Assembly (NCBI GenBank): GCA_016207925.1
Contig: JACQZB010000014.1
Span: 2,345 to 34,693, forward strand
Source: Nitrospinota bacterium
GTDB taxonomy: Bacteria; Nitrospinota_A; UBA7883
Reading direction: 5' to 3'
DNA: 32,349 nt
The position numbers were made by a program, and so were the translations under genes. Below are positions 1 through 7,557 of the stretch, one piece after another. The first letter of the stretch is position 1. Each line of letters opens with the position of its first letter. The notes below the pieces were generated by a model that did not search any database, was not told where the DNA came from, and was given only the letters and a program-made list of their open reading frames with translations.

Positions 1-561
1 CACCCCCCCCAGGACCAGCGGGAACCGCCGCTCCATGCGGATCAGCTCCAGCGCGTTGACGGTTCCGCGCCAGTCCGGCGGCGCCGCCTGCAGCGATGGC
101 AGATGGATCACCACCTTTGTCCGGCCCGGGTCCAGCGACGCGAAGGCGCGCGCCCATCGCGCAAGGAAGGTTTTTTCGTCCGCCGCCGCGACGGCTTCCA
201 GCCGGGGGTCGTCGAACACCGCCGGATCGGGACACGCTTCGAGCGCCGCCGCGACCGGCGCCGCGGTGGCCTCCGCGGCGGCCACGCGCCCCTCCGGCCC
301 CACGGCGTCCAGTAGCGGGCGCAGGTGATGGCCCAGCCCCAACCCGTACAACGCCACATGGGCGCCCGGAGGTATGCCCTGCGCCTCCACGAACAGGCGC
401 GCCTCGCGCGCCGGATCGTGTTCGCTGGCCAGCCGCACGCCGCGCCAACTCCCGGTGAGCGCGCCCGTCCGGGAAGGCGCCAACGCCACGCGCTCCTTGG
501 CCGTCAGGGCCAGCGCGGCGAGGAGCGCGCGCGGCGAATCGTAAAGCGGGCCGCCGGTCAT
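1..561 (-). CDS. MptE/Maf-like glycosyltransferase family protein, N-terminal part (3' end outside window)
   Basis: The reading frame is open from an ATG at 561 to the window edge (187 codons, no stop), so only the N-terminal part is present. The strongest clue is the segment VALYGLGLGHHLRPLL (about residues 80-95), a Gly-rich turn typical of the DUF115/MptE-like domain in motility-associated (Maf) glycosyltransferases. It is followed by an acidic strand resembling a nucleotide-binding Rossmann beta-alpha-beta. Known members transfer nonulosonic-type sugars to flagellin or act as pterin diphosphokinases; which applies here cannot be decided. It is the last visible gene of a minus-strand row after the kinase, tatA and a CxxC protein, about 40 bases downstream of the latter. 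Family assignment is by pattern only and the catalytic part is not visible. Confidence 0.55.
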   Translation of the reverse strand, partial: MTGGPLYDSPRALLAALALTAKERVALAPSRTGALTGSWRGVRLASEHDPAREARLFVEAQGIPPGAHVALYGLGLGHHLRPLLDAVGPEGRVAAAEATAAPVAAALEACPDPAVFDDPRLEAVAAADEKTFLARWARAFASLDPGRTKVVIHLPSLQAAPPDWRGTVNALELIRMERRFPLVLGGV

Positions 562-601
562 GGGCGTATTATAGCGGGGTGGCGGCGGGCGGGGGGCGGG
601 A

Positions 602-901
602 TCAATCCGCGTCGAAAATATTGCGCGGCTTGGCGGTTGTGTCCTTCTTGGCGTCATCCAGCGACGCCTTGAACAGCTCCTCGGCGAGTTTTTTCTTTTT
701 CTCGTGGGTTTCCTTGAACGTGTCGAACACGGCGCGGCGCTTTTCCTTGTCCTGCTTTTGCTTGACGAAGGCGTCGGTCAGCCGGTCGCCGGAGGAGTCC
801 TCCACCAGCGGCTTGCGGGTTTCGGTGACCTCGCCGCTGATGCGGTCTATGAACAGCACGCTGGCGCAGCAGGGGCAGGTGACCTTAAGCTCTCGTTCCA
901 T
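602..901 (-). CDS. Small CPCC zinc-ribbon-like hypothetical protein
   Basis: A 99-residue protein that I cannot place in a named family. Its N-terminus carries a VTCPCCASVLFID segment, half of a typical zinc ribbon (CPxCG..L.VD). The second Cys pair of a full ribbon is absent, so metal binding would need dimerisation or may not occur. Residues 40-99 are highly charged, rich in Lys/Glu and likely helical (KETHEKKKKLAEELFKASLD), with a possible coiled coil. There is no signal peptide or membrane segment, so it is probably cytoplasmic. It starts 13 bases after the tatA stop on the same strand, which suggests co-transcription. The coding call rests on the tight spacing and on a protein-like composition with a conserved-looking Cys motif. 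Confidence 0.65.
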   Translation of the reverse strand: MERELKVTCPCCASVLFIDRISGEVTETRKPLVEDSSGDRLTDAFVKQKQDKEKRRAVFDTFKETHEKKKKLAEELFKASLDDAKKDTTAKPRNIFDAD

Positions 902-914
902 ACGCTACGCGCGG

Positions 915-1109
915 TCAAGAATCCTTCTTGACGCTTTCCGCTGGTTTGGCGGCTTCGTTGACCTCTTTTTCCGCGTCCGACAGCGATTTCTTGAAATTGC
1001 GGATGCCCTTGCCCATCCCCGAACCGATCTCAGGCAGGCGGCTGGCCCCGAACACCACAAGCAGGATCACAAGAATAACAATCAGCTCCGGCATGCCGAC
1101 TCCAAACAT
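915..1109 (-). CDS. tatA: Sec-independent protein translocase subunit TatA/E
   Basis: A 64-residue protein with the complete TatA/TatE layout. There is a short N-terminal segment with Glu8 ([10 protein letters not shown]), one membrane helix (about residues 8-21), the hinge [17 protein letters not shown], then an amphipathic helix (RNFKKSLSD) and an acidic/basic tail. TatA forms the pore-like assembly that moves folded twin-arginine proteins across the inner membrane with TatBC. The length is at the short end of the family, as in many TatA/E proteins. No tatB or tatC lies nearby in the window. It sits between a Ser/Thr kinase gene (53 bases upstream) and a small CxxC protein on the same strand. 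TatA, TatE and TatB are hard to tell apart from sequence; the short tail favours TatA/E. Confidence 0.92.
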   Translation of the reverse strand: MFGVGMPELIVILVILLVVFGASRLPEIGSGMGKGIRNFKKSLSDAEKEVNEAAKPAESVKKDS

Positions 1110-1162
1110 GGCGATCTCCTGTATCTATGACGTTTCATTGTACCGCGCCGCGCGCGCCAAGC

Positions 1163-2518
1163 TCAAGGCTCCATCAGCCGCGCGCTGCGTTCCATGACTT
1201 CCTGGATGCGCCGGTCGGTCCGGCGCACCTTCTCGGCCAGAATGGAGGCCAGGCTCTTGAACAGCTTGACGCACAACTCCGGACGGGTGACGCGCAGGGC
1301 CACTTCGTTGATGGCCACCAGCCGCACGCGCCCGATGGCCCGCGCCGTGGCGGAGCGGGGCGAGTTGTCTATCACCGCCATTTCGCCGAACAGTTCGCCC
1401 TCCCGCAGGACGCTGATCTCGTGTTCCCCGCCGCCCGCGCCTTTCTGGACGATTTTCACCTGTCCGTCAATGATGACGTACATCTTGTTGCCCGGAGCGC
1501 CCTCGCTGAAAATCACCTCGCCGTCGGGGTGATCCTCCCGCGACGCCAGTTTGAAAAGCTCCACAATCTCCTCATCCTCGAACGTTGAAAAGAAGGTGTA
1601 GTTTTTCCGCAGCGCGCGCACTACCCGCAGTTTTTCATCCCCCAGGATGGCGAAGGCGGGCGATTCGGCCATCTCGAGGCGGCTTAGGTACAGGTCAAGG
1701 GCGTCGGCGAACTGGGAGGCCGAAGGGTACCGCTGTTCGCGGCGCTTGGCCAACGCGTGGGTCAACACCCGGTCCAGTTCGGCGGGCAGCGTCGGATTCA
1801 CCGAAGGCAGCGGCGGCGGCGGATCGCGCAGGATCGCCGCGAACAGCTCGCGCAGCGACGCGCCCTCGAATGGGCGGCGCCCCGTGAGCAGCTCGAACGC
1901 GGTGACGCCAAGGCTGTAGATGTCCGTCTTGTGGTCCACCGGTTCGCCGCGGATCTGCTCCGGCGACATGTAGTGGGGTGTGCCAAGGATGCGCCCGGTT
2001 TCCATCTGGTCCAGCAGGGGGCCGGTGTCGAGCTTGGCCACTCCAAAATCCATGATTTTCGGTTCGCGCCCCTCGACGATCATGATGTTGCCGGGCTTGA
2101 TGTCGCGGTGGATCACCCCGCGCTGGTGGGCGAAGGCCAGCGTCCGTCCCGCGGAGGCCAGCACCCGCAGCCGTTCCAGAAGCGGCAGGGGGTGGCGTGC
2201 CTTGATGATCTCCTCGAGCGTGACGCCTTTGACGTATTCCATGACGAAAAACGGCGCCCCCTGGTCATGCCCGATGTCGTAAATGGCGGTGATGTTGGGG
2301 TGGGCCAGGCGCCCGGCGATTTTGGCCTCGCGCACGAAAATCTCGATGGCGTCGCGCTCGCCCAGGGCGTCAAAGCTTTCGCCCGCGCTGATGGTTTTGA
2401 CCGCGACGACCCGGTCCAGCGCCGTGTCCAGCGCCTTGTACACCACCCCCATCGAGCCGCGGCCCAGCGAGTCCAACAGGCGGTAACGGCCCAGATGCAG
2501 GGCTTTACCGGCGCTCAT
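1163..2518 (-). CDS. Ser/Thr protein kinase with C-terminal cyclic-nucleotide-binding domain
   Basis: A 451-residue Hanks-type kinase fused to a CRP-like sensor domain. Kinase motifs are intact: glycine loop GRGSMG (19-24), VAVK lysine (Lys41), HRDIKPGN (137-144, catalytic Asp139), DFG (157-159) and the SPE version of APE (185-187). A linker leads to a cNMP-binding domain (about 308-425) whose phosphate cassette, FGEMAVIDNSPRSATARA (377-394), matches the CRP/PKA pattern including the RSA core. There is no membrane helix, so the kinase is probably soluble and could be gated by cAMP or c-di-GMP-like ligands (inference). The ATG at 2518 was chosen because the kinase domain starts about 11 residues later and a GGAAG lies upstream; the frame is open further upstream but that part looks non-coding. 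It is divergent from the Mgl module, with which it shares a 210-base intergenic region. Confidence 0.93.
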   Translation of the reverse strand: MSAGKALHLGRYRLLDSLGRGSMGVVYKALDTALDRVVAVKTISAGESFDALGERDAIEIFVREAKIAGRLAHPNITAIYDIGHDQGAPFFVMEYVKGVTLEEIIKARHPLPLLERLRVLASAGRTLAFAHQRGVIHRDIKPGNIMIVEGREPKIMDFGVAKLDTGPLLDQMETGRILGTPHYMSPEQIRGEPVDHKTDIYSLGVTAFELLTGRRPFEGASLRELFAAILRDPPPPLPSVNPTLPAELDRVLTHALAKRREQRYPSASQFADALDLYLSRLEMAESPAFAILGDEKLRVVRALRKNYTFFSTFEDEEIVELFKLASREDHPDGEVIFSEGAPGNKMYVIIDGQVKIVQKGAGGGEHEISVLREGELFGEMAVIDNSPRSATARAIGRVRLVAINEVALRVTRPELCVKLFKSLASILAEKVRRTDRRIQEVMERSARLMEP

Positions 2519-2570
2519 CAAAACAGCTTCCGTAAAGCCATTGCCAACTCTCCCGGCGCCTGAAAACTGT

Positions 2571-2600
2571 TTGACACAACAGGCGTTTCTTACATACAAT
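2571..2600 (+). promoter_or_regulatory. Predicted sigma-70 promoter of the roadblock/Mgl operon
   Basis: A perfect -35 TTGACA (2571-2576) and a TACAAT -10 (2595-2600) are separated by 18 bases. Transcription would start near 2607, leaving a leader of about 120 bases before the TPR-roadblock gene at 2729. This is the only good promoter I see ahead of the tightly packed row to 8757. Confidence 0.65.
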
Positions 2601-2605
2601 GAGTC

Positions 2606-2639
2606 CACTGTAAGTCCAGTGAACATATACTTTTCACTG
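2606..2639. promoter_or_regulatory. Repeated CACTG/CAGTG half-sites, possible operator
   Basis: Three half-sites alternate in orientation just downstream of the -10 box: CACTG at 2606-2610, CAGTGAA at 2617-2623 and TTCACTG at 2633-2639. They form two overlapping dyads that share the middle half-site (5-6-5 and 7-9-7). A related direct repeat, GTCCACTG / GTCCAGTG, recurs with an 11-base period (2603 and 2614), one helical turn. Placement at the expected transcription start, in the divergent region between the kinase and the Mgl operon, fits a regulator-binding site. The regulator is unknown. Confidence 0.4.
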
Positions 2640-2728
2640 TACCATAAGGGTGGGAAAAGGCTCATAAGATTCCTGATCGCGTCACCGTAGCGCGCGGTCA
2701 TATCGAGCCGCGATAGGTCTGTTTACAG

Positions 2729-3706
2729 ATGGCGAATAGTCAACAGGCGAACGGCTCGGCTCCCGGTCCTACGGAAGATTACATCCGGATGGCCAAGGAG
2801 CTTAAGAACCTCAACGAATACACCTTGGCCGTTGAGGTACTCGACAAGGCGCTCAAAAAACATCCCGACAACAGCAACATCTTTGTTCTCAAGGCGCAAG
2901 TGCTGGTCTCCAAGTTCAAGAAGGAGGCCAAGCCGGAGCTGCTCAAGGAAGCCCTTCGGGTGTTGGAGCAAGCCCTCAAACTTGATCCGGAAAGTTACAC
3001 GGCCAAACTGCTGGCCGCGCAGATACTGCTCAAGGGCAGGGCCTACAAACAGGCCGGCGCGCTTTTACGCAATATCCTCAAACGCTTCCCCGACGATGAA
3101 AAAGCCGCCGCGATGATCGCCATGCTCCGCAAGGAGACGGGCGGCGAACCGGAACCGCCCGCGGAAGCGGCGGCCCCGGCGGCTGAACCGAAAGCGGCGG
3201 AGCCAGCCGCGCAAGCGCCCCAGCCCGCGCCCGCGGAGGAGGAAGCCGTCGCGGAAGCGGCGGCGCCCGCCAAGTTCGATGACACCGCCCCCACCGATCA
3301 GTGGGTGCTTGATGACCAACTAGTGATAGACGCCAGCGATGACGCGGAGAACCTGGGGCACCTGAACCTGATGGGCGACAAGCTGACGATGTTCGGGCGC
3401 ATTGAGGGCCTCAACGCCATGTTCATCATTGACGGCAACGGGCAGATGTTCAAATCCATCAACCGCGGCGGAGTGAACGAAAACGTCATCCCTTCGATGG
3501 TATCCAACCTCTACCGCGCCTCGGTGACCGGCATGAAACGCACCGCCAACGGCAGCTTTCAGCGCGGAACGCTGGTGACCCCGGTGGGTACCTTTGTCAT
3601 CGTCAACGCTTTTTACGCCACGCTGGCGCTGGCCCTGTCCAACGACGCCAATATGACCGTGGTGGAGGCCCGCATCCAGCGCTACCTCGAAGAGATTTCC
3701 GAATGA
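2729..3706 (+). CDS. TPR protein with C-terminal roadblock/LC7-like domain
   Basis: A 325-residue protein in three parts. Residues 15-135 are TPR-like helices (for example YTLAVEVLDKALKKHPDNSN and ALRVLEQALKLDPES). Residues 138-190 are a Pro/Ala/Glu-rich linker. Residues 195-325 look like a roadblock/LC7 fold, with the strand-turn-strand GRIEGLNAMFIIDGNGQMFKS at its start and a helix-strand finish. Roadblock proteins dimerise and act as regulators of MglA-type small GTPases, and TPRs supply protein-protein contacts. There is no signal peptide. Its stop overlaps the next start (ATGA at 3703-3706), so it is translationally coupled to a second roadblock protein and then an MglA-type GTPase. The roadblock call is pattern-based; the TPR call is firmer. 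Confidence 0.8.
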   Translation: MANSQQANGSAPGPTEDYIRMAKELKNLNEYTLAVEVLDKALKKHPDNSNIFVLKAQVLVSKFKKEAKPELLKEALRVLEQALKLDPESYTAKLLAAQILLKGRAYKQAGALLRNILKRFPDDEKAAAMIAMLRKETGGEPEPPAEAAAPAAEPKAAEPAAQAPQPAPAEEEAVAEAAAPAKFDDTAPTDQWVLDDQLVIDASDDAENLGHLNLMGDKLTMFGRIEGLNAMFIIDGNGQMFKSINRGGVNENVIPSMVSNLYRASVTGMKRTANGSFQRGTLVTPVGTFVIVNAFYATLALALSNDANMTVVEARIQRYLEEISE

Positions 3707-4068
3707 CCACGTCCCTCAAATCCGCGTTGACCGTGCTGTGCGGCGCCAAGAACGTGCGCGGCGGGTTGATCATCACCAAGGACGGCATGATCATCGAATC
3801 GAACATCGAGGATAAAAAACAGGCCGAAACGCTGGGCGCCTTCATGTCCCACATCGCGCTGAACATAAAGATTTCCCTTAAGGAACTGGGCGCCACCGAT
3901 TTCACCCGCTATGTGCTACAATCCAACAAAAGCCGCGTTTTTCTTGTGGATTTGGGCAAATCGGTGCTGGTGACGCTCACCGACCCCGATGTGGACACGG
4001 CCGCCATCAATGTGGCGATCTATCAAGCCGCCAACCAGATAAAGAAAAGCGGCAGGCTGGACGTATGA
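3703..4068 (+). CDS. Roadblock/LC7 domain protein (MglB-like)
   Basis: A 121-residue single-domain protein. The core GGLIITKDGMIIESN (about 20-34), a central helix (AETLGAFMSHIALNIKISLKEL) and the paired strands ending in VFLVDLGKSVLVTLTDPDVD match the roadblock/LC7 fold used by MglB, the GTPase-activating partner of MglA. It is shorter than the second MglB-like protein at 5342. It overlaps the upstream TPR-roadblock gene by four bases and ends 26 bases before the MglA-fusion gene, so the GTPase is flanked by roadblock proteins on both sides. Which of the two is the true GAP cannot be told from sequence. Confidence 0.82.
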   Translation: MTTSLKSALTVLCGAKNVRGGLIITKDGMIIESNIEDKKQAETLGAFMSHIALNIKISLKELGATDFTRYVLQSNKSRVFLVDLGKSVLVTLTDPDVDTAAINVAIYQAANQIKKSGRLDV

Positions 4069-4094
4069 CCACCCCTCGCGCGCATTGAAGGGCC

Positions 4095-5315
4095 ATGCAG
4101 ATCAATTACGCAAAAAAGGAAATTTCCTGCAAGCTGGTCTATTACGGCCCCGGCATGAGCGGCAAAACCACCAACCTGGAAGTCATCCACCAAAAAGTCC
4201 CCGATGAAAACAAGGGCGAGATGACCTCCATCGCTACCGAGGGCGACCGGACGCTGTTCTTCGACTTTTTACCGCTGGATCTGGGGCGGGTGCGCGGCAT
4301 GACCACCAAGTTCCAACTGTACACCGTGCCCGGCCAGATCTACTATGCCTCCACCCGCAAGCTGGTGCTCCAGGGGGCCGACGCGGTGATTTTCGTGGCG
4401 GACTCGCAAGCCGAGAAAATGCCCGAAAATATTGAATCGCTCAAGGACCTGCAGGACAACCTGGCGGAATACGGGATCAAGATTGATGAAATCCCCCTGG
4501 TGCTCCAGTGGAACAAGCGCGACCTGCCCTCCGCGTTGCCCGTGGAGGAGTTGGACGCCAAGATCAACTGGATGAAAGCCTCCACCGTGGAGGCGATCGC
4601 CGCCACCGGCGAGGGGGTGTTGCCCACGCTCAAGACCGCGGCATCGCTGGTGCTTGACCGGCTCAACGCCAAAACCCCCGGCGCCCCGCCCCCCGCCGCG
4701 GCCGCGGCGGCCCCCGCCGAGGAGAAGAAGCAGGAAGTGTATGTGTCGCGGGTCAACCATGACCAGATATCGCGTTCGTACTTTAACCAGTACTGCCAAC
4801 TCCAGTACCGCATCAACGCGAAAAGCGTCCCCGTGGAGGACTTCAAGAAGTTCACGCTGGAGGAGAAAAAGAAACTCCTTGAGTCACTGATAAATTACGT
4901 CCTAATATTACAGGACGCGAAGAAGCGCAACATCAAGGCCTCCAAGGAGGAGGTGGACAAACAGGTGGCCGCCTTCGTAAAGCGGTTCAATTCACAGGAG
5001 AAGCTTGACGAGTTTCTCCAGTCGCGCAAGATCAGCCTGGACAACCTTCGCAACGAAGGCACCAAGAACATCATCATCGGCAAGCTGATCGCGCAGGTCA
5101 TCCCCGATCTGGGCGAACGCACCAAGATCACCGAACATGACCTGCGCGCGTTCCACGAATCCAACGCCGCGCTGTTCGGCGGAAAAAGTTTTGATCAGAC
5201 CAAGAATGAGGCGCTGGCCGCCTACAAAAATCACATGAAGCGCGCGCTGCTCGAGGAGTTTTACGGCAAGCTCCGGGAGCAGGCCCGCATCGAGATTTTC
5301 CAGGATAAGCTCTAA
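4095..5315 (+). CDS. mglA: MglA-type small GTPase fused to a SurA-N-like chaperone domain
   Basis: A 406-residue protein, about twice the usual MglA length (about 195). Residues 1-195 are a full MglA GTPase: P-loop GPGMSGKT (18-25), switch I region with GDRTLFFDF (Arg52), switch II TVPGQ (77-81, Gln81) and base-specifying NKRD (140-143). These match the positions of the catalytic Arg and Gln known in MglA. An Ala/Pro linker (196-211) leads to residues 215-406, which follow the SurA N-terminal/trigger-factor-like chaperone pattern: a VNHDQISRSYF opening, LLESLINYVLILQDAKKRNIK, EEVDKQVAAFVKRFNS, LDNLRNEGTKNIIIGKLIAQVI, then ITEHDLRAFHESN. No PPIase domain and no signal peptide are present, so the chaperone-like part should be cytoplasmic. 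A GAAGG precedes the ATG. The C-terminal assignment is by pattern and needs a profile or structure test. Confidence 0.88.
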   Translation: MQINYAKKEISCKLVYYGPGMSGKTTNLEVIHQKVPDENKGEMTSIATEGDRTLFFDFLPLDLGRVRGMTTKFQLYTVPGQIYYASTRKLVLQGADAVIFVADSQAEKMPENIESLKDLQDNLAEYGIKIDEIPLVLQWNKRDLPSALPVEELDAKINWMKASTVEAIAATGEGVLPTLKTAASLVLDRLNAKTPGAPPPAAAAAAPAEEKKQEVYVSRVNHDQISRSYFNQYCQLQYRINAKSVPVEDFKKFTLEEKKKLLESLINYVLILQDAKKRNIKASKEEVDKQVAAFVKRFNSQEKLDEFLQSRKISLDNLRNEGTKNIIIGKLIAQVIPDLGERTKITEHDLRAFHESNAALFGGKSFDQTKNEALAAYKNHMKRALLEEFYGKLREQARIEIFQDKL

Positions 5316-5341
5316 CCAACGGGCCGCGGAGGACATTTTAG

Positions 5342-5842
5342 ATGAAAGACGATCAACTCCGGAAAAAGCGGCTGGTGTACTACAAGGAAGACCTTGACCA
5401 GATAGACAAGCTGCTCGAGGAGTTCCTCAAGCTCTCCAACGCCAAGTGCATCTTCCTGATAGACAAGGAAGGGCATCTGGTCACCAGCAAGGGGGCCGCG
5501 CGCAACTTGAACCCCGAAACGCTCTCCGCGCTGGTGGCGGGTTCCTTTGCGGCTACCAAGGAAATGGCCAAGATGCTCGGTGAAACGGAATTTTCGGTGA
5601 TGTTCCACCAGGGGGCGCGGGACCATATCCATATTTCGCTGGTAAGCGAACGGGCCATCAGCGCAACCATATTCGACGAGAAAACCACGGTGGGCATGGT
5701 CAACCTGTATTCCAAGGAACTTTCCTCCAAGCTCGAAAAAATATTCGACATCGCCATGCGCCGCGTGGCCCAGGATGTGCCGGTGGAACAGGACTACTCC
5801 GACTCGGTCAAGGACCGGCTCGACGACCTGTTCAAGGAATAA
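5342..5842 (+). CDS. mglB: MglB-like roadblock/LC7 protein
   Basis: A 166-residue protein with the MglB layout. A helical N-terminus (YYKEDLDQIDKLLEEFLKLS, 14-32) precedes a roadblock core with CIFLIDKEGHLVTSKG (36-51), a long helix over ALVAGSFAATKEMAKMLG (63-80), strands FSVMFHQGARDHIHISLV (84-101) and a closing helix. MglB is the GTPase-activating protein and polarity partner of MglA in known gliding bacteria. A GGAGG lies about nine bases ahead of the ATG. It follows the MglA fusion gene by 26 bases, which supports the partner assignment. The tail (148-166) is acidic and probably flexible. Confidence 0.85.
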   Translation: MKDDQLRKKRLVYYKEDLDQIDKLLEEFLKLSNAKCIFLIDKEGHLVTSKGAARNLNPETLSALVAGSFAATKEMAKMLGETEFSVMFHQGARDHIHISLVSERAISATIFDEKTTVGMVNLYSKELSSKLEKIFDIAMRRVAQDVPVEQDYSDSVKDRLDDLFKE

Positions 5843-5851
5843 TCCCCGCCC

Positions 5852-7556
5852 ATGCGAGAAGCGTTCCGCCTTTCACCGGCGCGCCGGGGCCTTCTGATGC
5901 CCGCCCTGACCATGGCGGCGGCCCTGTGCATGGTCGATGCGCCGGCCAGCGCGCAGCGGGTGGAGGAACGCCGGTACCTGGACGCGCGGGAATTCGCCCG
6001 CTATTCCTTCACGGCGAACCCCGAGACCCCACGCCCATTTCTTTATGGCGCGCGACGCGGTTTCCGGCGAGCGCAAGGACGTCAACACCGCCCTGACCGA
6101 ATCGCTGGCGGGCGCGCGCGCGGCTTTGTCCGACCGCTTTTCGCGCAGCGCGCTGCTGGCGCGGGCGGCGCCCTGGGCCATGGCGGGCCTGCTGGCCGCG
6201 TTCACCACCACGTTCGTCATCGTGTTCTTGGTGGAGTTCCGGGCGGCGGCGGCGGACCTTACCTCGCGGCTGCCCGTGGCGTTGGAAAGCCCCTGGCGGG
6301 CGGCGGCGGCGGCGCTGGGCGCGCTTATCCCGCTGGCCGCGGGGGGGTGGGTGTTCATGGCGCTGGCGGCGCCGCTTTTGGTGTGGCCCTATCTTAGGCG
6401 GGGCGGGCAGGTGGTGGTGATCCTGTTCACCCTGTTCGCCCTGGGCGCGCCGCCGGTGTTGACATGGATGGGCGCCGGCGCGGCCTTGCGTTCGGCGGAG
6501 GCCTACCGCGCCGTGTACCTGCTGTCCAGCGAGACGTGGGATTTTGAAACCAGGGCCGCGCTGGAAAAAGAGCATGTCCGCCAGCCCGGCGATGAATTGA
6601 CCACCTTCGCCCTGGGCCTGCTCAACAAGCTTGCGCGCGACAAGGACGCGGCGCTGGCCGCCTACGACGCGCTGCTGTTAAGGGATTCCGCCAACGTGCG
6701 CGCGCTGGTCAACAAGGGCAACGTGTATTTCGCCTTCAAGGATTGGCCCGCGGCGGCGGACATGTACCGCCAGGCCATCGCCGCCAACACCCAAACGGCG
6801 GAGGCGCACTACAACCTCTCCAAGGCGTACACGGAGATGTTTCTCAACAAGGAATCCGACGCGGCCTATCAGCAGGCCCGCGCCATTGACCCCAAGAAAA
6901 CCGACGGATTCCGCGACATGTCGCTCCTGGATCCGGAGCGCAAGGTGGTGGACTTCCCCATCACCGCCGAGGACTTGCGCGCGGCCGGGCGCCGGCTGGA
7001 CAGCGCCAGCCAAGCCGCGGGGGATGCGATGTGGAAACGGTATTTCGGGAATCTGTCGCAACAAACCTACAAGATCGTCACCGGCGCCTACCTGTTGCTG
7101 CTGCTGATCGTGTTTGCCTTTTGGAGCCGCTCCATCTCCAGCGTGGTGTGCCATTCTTGCGGCGCGGTCTTTCAGCCCCCCATCCGCCTGGAGGCGGCCA
7201 CGCCCACCTGCACGCAATGCGTGGCGGCGCAAAGCACGCGCGGCGCCGTGTCGTCCGCCAAAAAGGACAAAAAACGCAAGGAAATGCGCGACTACAAGGA
7301 TTTACGCGGCAAAGTGGCCGGCGCGCTGGACCGGGCTTTGCCGGGCGCGGGGCGCGTCTATTTCCGCGAACCGCTCTCCGGCCTCCCCTTCATGCTGGTC
7401 ACCAGCCTGATCCTGATTTACGCCGGGGTGGTGGTGTGGGACGCCCTGGGCGGCGCGCCGCGGGCCAACCCGCTGGCGGATCACGCCGTGTTCTTGACGG
7501 CGGCGGCCCTGTACTGGGCCGTAATGAACACCGTGTTCATGAAGGATTACTACTGA
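5852..7556 (+). CDS. TPR membrane protein with zinc ribbon, interrupted by a one-base frameshift
   Basis: Two overlapping frames together give one 567-residue protein. The first, from the ATG at 5852, has a hydrophobic signal-like segment ending ASAQR and the stretch YLDAREFARYSFTANPE. The second continues HAHFFMARDAVSGERKDVNTALTES, which completes a TPR-like repeat. The switch best fits one extra C in the CCCC at 6027-6030, where third-codon GC also changes frame. Downstream come two or three hydrophobic helices (about 6170-6470), TPRs (about 6590-6900), another helix near 7090, a ribbon-type CxxC pair (CHSC and CTQC, 7150-7222) and C-terminal helices. It starts nine bases after mglB and ends one base before the DUF4388 gene, so it belongs to the operon. 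It may be a membrane anchor for the Mgl proteins (inference). The extra base may be a sequencing error. Confidence 0.75.
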
Positions 7557-7557
7557 C

